Shown here in pieces: positions 1 through 8,279 of a stretch of 64,000 nucleotides of DNA; the stretch's first letter is position 1; every line of letters starts with the position of its first letter. Below the pieces are notes generated by a model. That model saw only the letters and a list, made by a program, of their open reading frames with translations. It was not told where the DNA came from and made no database searches. Source of the stretch: Musa acuminata AAA Group (lineage: Eukaryota > Streptophyta > Magnoliopsida > Zingiberales > Musaceae); contig NC_088342.1 of assembly GCF_036884655.1 (NCBI RefSeq), positions 16,639,001 to 16,703,000 on the forward strand, in the 5' to 3' direction. Both the position numbers and the translations under genes were made by a program.

Positions 1-55
1 TATTTTGCCTACACTTCACAGTTTCATATTCTTGATCTATCATCTTGTTTAGATA

Positions 56-1046
56 ATGGCACCTAAGAGATCAACAAGAACAAAAGGGAAGAGGGTGGAA
101 GGAGATTTATATGACCAAAACCTTTTTATAACTAATAAAGTAGCTCTTAGATTTCAAAATTTTGAAACAAGAACTATACATAATGGCAAATATGTTGATC
201 TTGATGAACTTGAAAACCTAGAACCCATTAGATCGTTTGCATATTTAGATGCCTTACCTCTCCTACAAATAAATGAACCAATTTATCCTAGGTTAGTTAG
301 GCTATTTTATGCAAACTTATGTATGGACAATGATAGCCTAAGTACCTACCTTTTAGGAACACAAATTCAAATCTTTAATAGTACTATTTATGAACTAATT
401 AGAATTACTGAAAAAGAAATGGGTTATTACTTTAGAAATAAATGAGATATCAATGCAATAGGAGCAACCTACTCCGAAGCCTTAGAAACTATTTTTGCAA
501 ATCCAAACCTAGGCATGATTCCCAAAAGTTACGAGAACTTATTGCCCTTTAACTCTAAATTTCTTCATCACATCATGACTAGCATACTATTTCCCAAACA
601 ATTTCAACATAATGGAATTAGTCAAATAGAGCTAAGCACTATGTATTGGATAATGACCGGCTAACATAATTGTTTTGGATACTTAATCCGGTAACATTCA
701 GGACATAATAACTAAAGACACAATATTAACATATGGGGGGTTAGTCACTCGATTAATATTTGTCCATAATATTTGTGTCTCACCTAATGAAGAAATATTT
801 CAAGTTGATCGATTTACCACTATTAATAAAAACCTACTCAAAAGACTTAGGTGCACCTTTAGCAATGGTGTTTGGGTTAGGCAACCTAGAAGAACTGATC
901 CAATTCCCCCACCAGTCGAACACCACGAAACATCAATTTTTAGGGGAAATGAATCTCCTCCTCCTAGTCCCTTTGGTGCAGCACCTTCAGAATCTGCTCT
1001 TGCTTCATCCTCTGAAGAACACATTATGGCAGAATTTCATCAGATC
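56..1046 (+). pseudogene. ORF3 remnant, first copy in element A
   Basis: Broken copy of the extra ORF that family 1 elements carry after pol; compare the intact 364-aa copy at 14419-15513. It opens with MAPKRSTRTKGKR and keeps the stretch around EPIYPRLVRLFYANL, typical of the family I recognise as 'putative plant transposon protein'. It is stopped by TGA at 443-445, where intact copies have Trp (NKW/GKW). More stops and small deletions follow, for instance at 662-700. The first stop and several later lesions are shared with the ORF3 of element B (11804-12193), so both descend from one already damaged copy. The copy ends abruptly near 1046, where sequence switches to pol. Function of the family is unknown. 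Confidence 0.85.
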
Positions 1047-1674
1047 AACTAGACCGGATATCATGTTTAGTGTAGGACTTTGTGCTAGGTTTCAAGCTAA
1101 TCCTAAATTATCTCATCTTAAAAGTGTTAAAAGAATCCTTCGATATCTTAAAGGAACTCCTAATTTAGGATTATGATATTCAAAATCCGATAATTTTGAT
1201 TTAATAGCTTATGCAGATGCTGATTTTGGTGGATGTAGGATAGATAGAAAAAGCACATCCGGAACATGTCAATTTTTAGGACATGCACTTGTTTCTTGGA
1301 CTTCCAAGAAACAAAATTCGGTTGCACTATCTACGGCGGAAGCTGAACACATAGCTACAAGTGCATGATGTGCACAAGTTGTTTGGATGAAGAATATATT
1401 GGAAGACTATGGAATTTACTTGAAGAACATTCCCATAAAATGTGATAATACAAGTGCTATTTGTCTAACCAAAAATCTAATTCAACACTCTAGAACTAAG
1501 CATATTGACATTAGGCATCACTTTATATGAGATCAAGTCAATAATAATAATGTCATTCTAGAATTTATTGATACAAAGCATCAATTAGCGGATATTTTCA
1601 CAAAAGCCTTAAATGAAGATCAATTTGTCTTTATTAGAAGGGAATTAGGCATGATGAATTATCCTTGTGAATGA
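1047..1674 (+). pseudogene. pol 3' fragment (RT/RNase H end), element A
   Basis: Only the end of a copia pol is present, starting at the TRPDIMFSVGLCARFQ segment. The RNase H region follows: YADADFGG, then RKSTSGTCQFLGH, then the STAEAE and CDNTSAICLTKN motifs, ending in a MMNYPCE-type tail with TGA at 1672-1674. In-frame stops occur (for example TGG to TGA near 1173, TGA near 1366 and near 1528), so it is dead. It directly abuts truncated ORF3 upstream, so this is the right side of a rearrangement. RNase H normally removes the RNA strand during reverse transcription in the particle. Confidence 0.85.
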
Positions 1675-1865
1675 GCTTGATTGTATATATTTTTCGAAAA
1701 TTCTTCATTTTCTTTTCGATTTTCATGGATTTGATTTCTTCCTTCTCTTTCGATTCCAAATGACATCTTAAAGCGCAATCCAAGATCCGATCCTATCTTG
1801 AACCAAACACCTCTGAAAAACAAAAAGGGGGAGGAAAGAAATTTTTTCTCTCTCTTCTTTAGCAC

Positions 1866-1984
1866 GATAGTGGTGGAACCGCTTGAGCGCTCGGTCGCCA
1901 AGCGGTGGCACTGTTCGGATTGGTGGTGGCACCGCCCGAGAACTCCCTTATAAGAGAAGGGGTTAGGGCCGGTGGTGGAATCGC
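1866..1984 (+). promoter_or_regulatory. pol-ORF3 spacer with GGCGGTG palindromes and TATA-like box
   Basis: The non-coding spacer 1675-2210 holds several variants of a 15-bp palindrome (consensus GGCGGTGGCACCGCC), a TATA-like CTTATAAGAG at about 1947-1956, and then GGTTAGGGCCGGTGGTGG. The same order recurs in the other spacers (11441-11574, 61022-61160). I infer a possible internal promoter for ORF3; the sequence alone does not prove it. Confidence 0.4.
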
Positions 1985-2122
1985 CCCCAACCCGTGAGAA
2001 CTCTCCCTAGAACTCCCACAATACTCTCTAAACCTCTCTAACCCTCATTCTAACCTTTAAAAGCCTAAGAGAGGGATTCTTGTTGGTTCAAGCTCTCTAT
2101 CTTCTAAGGAATTCTCCATAAG

Positions 2123-2207
2123 GTAAAATATGAAATCTTTTCTTCCTCTTCTCATTATTTTGCCTACACTTCACAGTTTCATATTCTTGATCTATTATCT
2201 TGTTTAG
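2123..2207 (+). other. Candidate intron just upstream of ORF3 (element A)
   Basis: AAG|GTAAAATA donor at 2123 and a pyrimidine-rich stretch ending in TTGTTTAG acceptor at 2207, three bases before the ORF3 ATG (2211). Length 85 bp. Donor and acceptor are at equivalent places in every ORF3 copy in the window. Splicing is inferred, not shown. Confidence 0.45.
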
Positions 2208-2210
2208 ATA

Positions 2211-3341
2211 ATGGCACCTAAGAGATCAACAAGAACAAAAGGGAAGAGGGTGGAAGAAGATTCATATGACCAAAACATTTTTAGATTTAATGAATTAGCT
2301 CTTAGATTTCAAAATTTCGAAACAAGAACTATACATAAGGGCAAACATATTGATCTAGATGAACTTGGAAACCTAGAACCCATTAGATGGTTTGCACATT
2401 TAGATGTCTTACCTCTCCTACAAATCAATGAACCAATTTATCCTAGGTTAGTTAGACTATTTTATGCAAACTTATGTGTGGACAATGATAGCCTAAGTAC
2501 CTACCTTTTAGGAACACAAATTCAAATCTTTAATAGTACTATTTGTGAATTAATTGGAATTACCGAAAAGGATATGGGCTGCTACTTTGGAAATAAATGG
2601 GATATCAATACAACAGGAGTAACCTACTCCGAAGCCTTAGAAACTATTTTTGCAAATCTAAACCTAAGCATGATTCCCAAAAGTTGCGAGCACTTATTGC
2701 CCTTTAACTCGAAATTTCTTCATCACATCATGACTAGCATACTACTTCCCGAACAATTTCATCATGAAGAAATTAGTTAAATAGAGCGAAGCACTATGTA
2801 TTGGATAATGACTAGCTAATATAATTGTTTTGGATACTTAATCCGGCAACATATGCAGGACATAATAGCTAAAGACACAATGTTACCATATGGGGGGTTA
2901 GTCACTCGATTAATACTTGCATATAATATTTGTGTCTCACCCGATGAATAAATATTTCAAGTTGATCGATTTACCACTATCAATAGAAACCTGCTCAAAA
3001 GACTTAATTGCACCTTTAGCAATGGTGTTTGGGTTAGGCAAACTAGAAGTACTGATCCAGTTCCCCCACCAGTAGAACACCCCAAAATAATAATTTTTAG
3101 GGGAAATGAATCTCCTCCACCTAGTCCCGTTAGTGCAACACTTTCAGAATCTGCTCATGCTTCATTCTATGAAGAACTCATTATGGCAGAATTACATCAG
3201 ATCAAATCACAATAAGAACAACTCAAATCACAGCAAGAGAAAATTCAAATTTAGCTAATTAAAATTTTGAAGGAACTACGACAAATGAATCAAAAAATAG
3301 ATGTCATGTATAAGAACTATGGATTTTCTCCTAAGGATTAA
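2211..3341 (+). pseudogene. ORF3 remnant, second copy in element A
   Basis: Full-length but broken ORF3. The first 189 codons are open and follow the intact H protein closely (basic start, LDELGNLEPIRWFAHLD, RLVRLFYANL, CELIGITEKD). TAA at 2778-2780 replaces a Gln codon (ISQ in intact copies). A CAA-to-TAA stop near 2817 is shared with the other two family 1 remnants. Another stop lies near 2949, and more in the C-terminal Gln-rich segment that forms the coiled coil in the intact copy. The frame ends with TAA at 3339-3341, like B's copy. It lacks the TGA that stops the other A copy and B at codon 130, so it is a different lineage. Confidence 0.85.
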
Positions 3342-3640
3342 TCGATATGCCTTCTTATTCTATTACCTTGACATGTGATCCTTGTATGATTACTTTTAAT
3401 GCCAAGTTAAAGTTTTGCCATCTTCCTTCTTTTGTATGAAAGCCATGCGGTTTTAAACGAATGATGAATTTTTTAAATATGATGAATTTCTAATGAATGT
3501 TGATTTCTTTCTACTAAAATGAATTTTGGATTCTGTTTAATAAGCTGAAATTTTGTATAATCTTATGAATGCCGAATGTTCAATCTTCATGGTGAATTTT
3601 CAATCACAAATTGTATATTTTAAAGTCTCATCTCCTTTTT

Positions 3641-3662
3641 GTTGATGACAAAGGGGGAGAAG
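3641..3662 (+). promoter_or_regulatory. Internal polypurine-tract-like site (element A)
   Basis: GATGACAAAGGGGGAGAAG, a near copy of the terminal polypurine tract, lies about 600 bp upstream of the LTR. Equivalent sites: 22381-22398, 25341-25359, 62745-62764 and, on the minus strand, 14166-14190, 31294-31316 and 39037-39056. Role unproven; it could prime a second plus strand. Confidence 0.5.
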
Positions 3663-3699
3663 AATATGCAAAAGATTGATGACTTGTGCAATATATGAA

Positions 3700-3890
3700 T
3701 ATGTTGTGTAATGCAAATGTCTTATATGCATCGCAAATGTGATAGCAAGACTTATATGAATTGCAAAAGCTTGTGTAATGCAAATGTCTTATATGCATCG
3801 CAAATGTGATAGCATGACTTATATGAATTGCAAAAGCTAATATGTTGTGTAATGCAAATGTCTTATATGCATTGCAAAACATTTTGAGAA
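3700..3890 (+). repeat. Imperfect tandem repeats in the 3' non-coding region
   Basis: Units of roughly 60-75 bp with the core ATGCAAATGTCTTATATGCA, TCGCAAATGTGATAGCA and TGACTTATATGAATTGCAAAA. About three units are seen. Related blocks occur at 22434-22620 and more weakly at 62780-62900. Confidence 0.75.
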
Positions 3891-4243
3891 TATCGCAATA
3901 TGAAAGATTTTAGATTGGTTGTCGTTTCATCTCATGATCATATGAAATCATGCCTTACATTTATATCATGAGATTTATGTTGAAAGTTCATATCTCTTGT
4001 CGAAATGATAATTTTCTTTTATCATTTGACTTAAAAATAATTTTCATAGTTTGAAATCATGAGAAATACGAAGTTTCGTATTTGCTCATGCTTATAGAAA
4101 ATAACGATAAGTTCAATAGATAGAACTTATCAATTTGGGCTTGAATTCAAAGAAACTGAATTCAAGAGTTTTTATCTTCTCATTATATGGCATGTAGATA
4201 GGGGGAGTTATGTTTAAGTCCATCATCAATTGATTGTCATCAT

Positions 4244-4258
4244 AAAAAAGGGGGAGAT
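4244..4258 (+). promoter_or_regulatory. Polypurine tract, element A
   Basis: AAAAAAGGGGGAGAT directly precedes the TGTTGAATC LTR start, as expected for plus-strand priming. Its presence on the left of an LTR that has a primer binding site on the right shows the LTR is shared by two elements. Confidence 0.8.
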
Positions 4259-5540
4259 TGTTGAATCTCGAATTTTGATGATGAAATCAATTGATGGGTT
4301 ACTTAATCTAATCCATATTATTGAGTTAAGTGTGCAGGATTAACTATGATAGCTTGAAGACATAAAGCAAGTCTACCGGAGTCAAGTTCGATGGGTGTTT
4401 GAGAGTCCGCCGAAAGTCTGAAGATTCGTCGGAAGTGCTGCCGGAACTAACCGAGAAGGAATCGGGGACTTGTCAAAATTTTAAGAACTCCACCGGAGAG
4501 ATCGTCGGAGGTTCACGGAGATCACCGAGAAGGTTTGGCTACTTGACAAAGACTCGCTGAACTCGCCACAAGACTGGGAGCCTGCTGGGAGTCCGCAGGA
4601 AGAAATCCGAGGGTGTATCGGAAGTCCGCCAGAAGTTCGCCGGAAAGCTCGCCAGAAGGAAACTCGACTTTGCCGGTTAAAAACCTGCTTAGGGCTGTCT
4701 TAATTTCATAGTTTGTATGTAATTAGGGTTAGAATTAAGAGTTAATCCTATAATCTAGTTACGGGCCAACGAGGCCCGAATTTGGACTGATTTGGGCCAA
4801 GTTTGGAGCCCAACCAGTGATCTGAAAAGTCTAGGCGGTGGCACCGCTGGACTGGGCGGTGGCACCGCCCAGCACCCGAGAGGTCTAACGGTGGCACCAC
4901 TAGACTAGGCGATGGCACCGCCAGTACACTATCAATGTCAGACACTGACAGGCGATGGCACCACCACTGACTGGCGGTGGCACCGCCAGCATTGGGAAAC
5001 CCAAAAACAATTCAAATTTGGAGCCTAAATTTGAATCCTCTTGGGGCCTATAAATACCCCTCAATTCTCAATAAAGAATACAACTTTTTGAGAAGCAATA
5101 GATTGAGATAAAAGCCTTAGTAAAGTCTTTAGCAAGCCTTATTTTTCAATTGCTTGAGTGTTCACCTCCTTCCTTTTCATTAAAAATTTATAAGAGTGTG
5201 AACCACTTATAAAAGGTTGTAAAAGGGGTATTTGTCCTTCCTCTTCAAAGTAATTTGCTAGTGGAAGTTGGGAGCCTCATCGAAGAAGGCTTCGCAAGTG
5301 GATATTGGTCATTTGACCGAACCACTTTAAATTGGTGTGTTCCTTGAATGTGTGAGTACTACCTTTCTGAAATTGTTATTTACACTGCAGCAAGCTTTCG
5401 TTTTCATCTTCTCACTTTACTCAAGTTACTGTCGAATCAAAATCTCCTCGCATTTACGAATTCGTTTTCAAACTTACAAGTTTTAATCCACTGAACTAAT
5501 TCACCCCCCCCCCCCTCTTAGTGTCGCTCCGATCCTAACA
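4259..5540 (+). repeat. LTR shared by A (3') and B (5'), family 1
   Basis: Starts TGTTGAATCTCG and ends CGATCCTAACA (TG...CA), 1282 bp. Contains a stretch rich in CGGAAGT/CGCCGGAA-type short repeats (about 4390-4680), a palindrome array (4834-4990), a TATA box TATAAATA at 5049-5056 and a 12-C tract just before the conserved terminus. It is flanked by a polypurine tract on the left and a primer binding site on the right. Its sequence pairs with the LTR at 22997-24241. Confidence 0.9.
4834..4990 (+). repeat. GGCGGTGGCACCGCC palindrome array in LTR
   Basis: Multiple copies of a 15-bp near-perfect palindrome (arms GGCGGTG and CACCGCC) separated by 10-25 bp, ending about 60 bp upstream of the TATA box. 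Confidence 0.8.
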
Positions 5541-5542
5541 AT

Positions 5543-5554
5543 TGGTATCGGAGC
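5543..5554 (+). promoter_or_regulatory. Primer binding site, element B
   Basis: TGGTATCGGAGC, one base from the initiator Met-tRNA consensus TGGTATCAGAGC, two bases after the LTR. Confidence 0.85.
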
Positions 5555-6335
5555 AATGCTTACTCTCATATTTGGTTTAAGACCCAAAAGAGATGGCTTA
5601 CTCCAGCATGCAAGAGGGTCACTCTATTACACGTCCGCCTATTTTCAATGGGTCAGATTACACGTATTGGAAGACTTGTATGAGGATCTTCCTTATTTCC
5701 ATGGATTTTGAGCTTTAGAATATTGTCGAAAATGGATTTCAAAAATCTTCTATTCCGATGAGCGAATGGGATGAATTGGAGAAGAAGGTTTTTGCTTTAA
5801 ATGCAAAGGCTATGAATGCCTTGTTTTGTGCACTTGACAAAAATGAATTTAATCACGTTTCGATTTGTGATTCGACTTTTGATATTTGGAGAACTCTTGA
5901 GGTCACTCATGAAGGCACTAGCCGAGTGAAAGAGTCCAAAATCAACATTCTTGTGCATTCTTACGAACTTTTCCGGATGAAACCAAGTGAGTCCATCGGA
6001 GACATGTACACCCGTTTCACGGATGTCATCAATGGACTCAAAGCTCTTGGTAAAGGATTTTCTAACTTTGAACTAGTAAATAAAATTTTAAGATCCCTTC
6101 CAAAGAGTTGGGATTCAAAAGTTATGGCCATTCAAGAGGCCAAGGACCTTAAAACATTTTCTCTCGAAGAACTTATTGGGTCTCTTATGACCTACGAAAT
6201 GACGTGTCATGCTCATGAAGAGCTCGAGAACCCCCTTCCAAAGAACAGGAAGGATATGACACTTAGAACACAAGAAGACCACTTGAAAGGAACATCAAGT
6301 GATGAGGACAGTGACGATGACATTGCACTTTTAAC

Positions 6336-6735
6336 TGTTAAGACTCTTTTTCTAAGCTTTTGAATAATGTTTATTGAGTTTGTTTAGTCCAGTTGTTTAT
6401 TGAGTCGGTTTGATTCAGTTAGAGTCAATTAAAGGTTTATTTAATATTTATTTATTATTAGAGTTCAAGTCCTGATGGACTCTAGGTGGAACTCTATAAA
6501 TAGGGATGTAACTGCTTCTTTTCAGTTATCTATGAAAAATACTATTATGTCTTTTGACAAACCCTAGGAGGCCGATCCCCTCGAAGTGATCAAGGAGGGC
6601 CGATCCCCTCGAAGCGATCAAGGAGGCCGATCCCCTCGAAGTGATCATCCCCTTTCTCTTCTTCTTTTTTACGATAAGACTTTAGGGTCTTATCATTTGG
6701 TATCAGAGCGACGATAAGACTTTAGGGTCTTATCA
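6336..6735 (+). repeat. 5' LTR of T, with an internal copy of its own PBS
   Basis: Near its end, GATAAGACTTTAGGGTCTTA + TCA is followed by TTTGGTATCAGAGCGAC and then by the same LTR end again, before the functional-looking PBS. Thus an LTR-end plus PBS unit is tandemly duplicated (6671-6735). The same duplicated arrangement closes the element at 7385-7448. Confidence 0.65.
6567..6647 (+). repeat. Three tandem 27-28 bp units in the T LTR
   Basis: GGAGGCCGATCCCCTCGAAG followed by TGATCAA, three times with small changes (one unit has an extra G and GCGATCAA). A single related unit lies in the K 5' LTR near 43841-43865. Confidence 0.85.
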
Positions 6736-6805
6736 TTTGGTATCAGAGCAGCGATCCTCGGCGTTCTCGCTATAGTTTGTCATCTCAAAAAAAAAAAAAA
6801 AAATT

Positions 6806-7390
6806 ATGAGGGCGAAACCGGTAGCCACGCACGCTATTCCTTCTCAACCAAGAAGGAACATTTGCTTCCTAGCGTCGACCACCCCTGCTTTCCTTCTCCT
6901 CCACCACCGGCGCTGCTTCTTGGTCGGCGACCACCGCCGCTGCTGCTCCCCGGCCAACGCCCACCGCTGCCGCTATGCCCCGGCCAGCAACCTTCTCACC
7001 TCGCCTCCTCACTCGAGCGAGAAGGGCCTCGACCGCCGTTTCCTAGCCAGCGGACCACCCACCGCCGCTTCTACCGTTGGCGACGCTACCCTAGCAGCAC
7101 CGCCATCGCTGCCTTCCCTTGGTTGCAGCTTTGGCTGTGCGATCTGTCGGCGTCGCTGTTTCTATGGTGCGATAGAAATAGAGCAGCCGCCGGTCCCTCT
7201 GCTGCCGCAGGTGCCGGTTGCCTCTACCACCGCCGCTGTTTCTCGGCCACTTCAACGCCACCCCTCTCCTTCGTTGCCGAGCCACCACCGCTGCCAGCCA
7301 CCGTGCGATAACCTCGCACGCCTCCCAGCAGCTGATCCTCCTTGCTTTGCATCCGTAATACTAGAAACAAGGGCAACTCACCGACAATAA
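6806..7390 (+). other. Pro/Ala/Arg-rich open frame in T, doubtful coding
   Basis: Frame of 194 codons in GC- and CCACC-rich sequence. It shows no domain, and a second frame (6862-7311) is also open, which points to compositional bias rather than a gene. It sits where gypsy elements have a long untranslated leader. Confidence 0.2.
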
Positions 7391-8279
7391 GACTTTAGGG
7401 TCTTACCATTTGGTATCAGAGCGACGATAAGACTTTTGGGTGTTATCATTAACTCAAAAATTTTAAAAATTTATAAGAAAGAACAAATTTAAAAATGACA
7501 CCAAAAATAAACTTGAACATAAAATGGACCAAGTAATATGTTACGAATGCAAGAAGCCGGGGCACTTAAAAAATGAATGCTCCCAAGCCAAGAAGAAGCA
7601 ACCGAAGAAGAAGAAAGTTTTGAAAGCGACTTGGGATGACTCAAGTGATTCCGAGAATGATGAAGCTAGCAACAAAGAGGAGGCAAACTTCACGCTAATG
7701 GCTTTAGGAGGAGAGGTATGTGATTTAATTAATGAAGATTTATCTTTCGATGAACTTTCTATCGCTTTTCATGAATTATTTGATGAGTGTAGAACTATTA
7801 GTAAGAAGTTCAATCTATTAAAGAAAGAGCATGCCTTACTACAAAATAAGCTTGATAATCTTCAAACTCCTCCATGCTCTAAGTGTAAACACTTAGAAGC
7901 AATAAAAAATGAGAATTTACTACTTAAAGAGACCTTAAACAAGTTTAAGGTCGGTAGCAAAGGCTTGGACATGATCCTTGCAAACAAGGGTCACGTCGCA
8001 AATAGAAGTGGAATTAGTTTTGAGAGAGGATCTCACCAAAATCCTACCACCTTCATTAAAGGACTCACATTATATGTTTCACCTCATTTGAAATGCTACT
8101 TTTGTTGTAAATCCTGACATATTGTTTATAAATGTCCATTTAAGAAAATTAGCTCACATAAGTTGATATAGGTTCCTAAAGGAACTATAAATAATTCTAT
8201 GATGAATAACAAAATTAGTAGATCAATTTTTGAGGCACCCAAAATCAAATGGGTACCTAAAAACCATACTCTTTTATAG

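Larger units (their letters stand above)
1..4258 (+). mobile_element. Element A: 3' interior of a family 1 (SIRE-like) copia element, rearranged
   Basis: The window opens inside this element. Order seen: ORF3 remnant (56-1046), a pol 3' end fragment (1047-1674), the pol-ORF3 spacer, a second ORF3 remnant (2211-3341), a 3' non-coding region and a polypurine tract immediately before the LTR at 4259. ORF3 therefore occurs twice, on both sides of a pol end, which is not the normal order (compare H and G: pol, spacer, ORF3 once). The jump from ORF3 to pol near 1046 is abrupt. All coding parts carry stops. No gag or 5' LTR of A is in the window. Confidence 0.85.
3342..4258 (+). other. 3' non-coding region of element A
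   Basis: No coding potential. It contains an internal polypurine tract (3641-3662), a tandem repeat block (3700-3890) and the terminal polypurine tract AAAAAAGGGGGAGAT next to the LTR. The same layout is found in B, H and G. Confidence 0.75.
6336..7448 (+). mobile_element. Element T: small non-autonomous LTR element inside B gag
   Basis: Bounded by a 5-bp duplication TTAAC (6331-6335 and 7449-7453); begins TGTTAAGACTC and ends GTTATCA. A 400-bp LTR-like block (6336-6735) has a TATA box (CTATAAATAGG near 6491), then PBS TGGTATCAGAGC at 6738-6749 and an A17-18 tract near 6787. The right end has only about 64 bp of LTR (7385-7448), so the 3' LTR is largely missing. The PBS neighbourhood (GAGCAGCGATCCTCGGCG, TTCTCGC) and the GAGGCCGATCCCCT motif resemble chromovirus K. 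It carries no recognisable gag or pol. Confidence 0.8.
5593..8279 (+). pseudogene. gag of element B, split by insertion T
   Basis: Start ATG at 5593, equivalent to the intact H gag (MAYSGMQEGHS). Residues corresponding to the UBN2-like gag core are open from 5758 to 6335. The frame is interrupted by T (6336-7448, duplicated TTAAC) and resumes at 7454. The first zinc knuckle (CYECKKPGHLKNEC) is intact. The second, CYFCCKS, is broken by TGA near 8116, where the family has Gly. Further stops: TAG near 5716 (Trp in H) and near 8168 (Trp). The terminal codon is TAG at 8277-8279, in frame with the downstream protease, as in E, G and H. Gag would form the virus-like particle shell and bind RNA. Confidence 0.85.

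Noticed and set aside
3700..3890. CRISPR-like spacing of repeats
   Set aside because: Units are degenerate, directly joined and located in the 3' region of a plant retrotransposon; no spacers or cas genes.
5543..5554. Possible tRNA-related genes at TGGTATCAGAGC sites
   Set aside because: These are 12-base primer binding sites next to LTRs; no cloverleaf or promoter boxes surround them.
6806..7390. Captured host gene in element T
   Set aside because: The Pro/Ala/Arg-rich translation has no recognisable domain, two frames are open, and the position matches a leader. I cannot exclude a transduced GC-rich exon.
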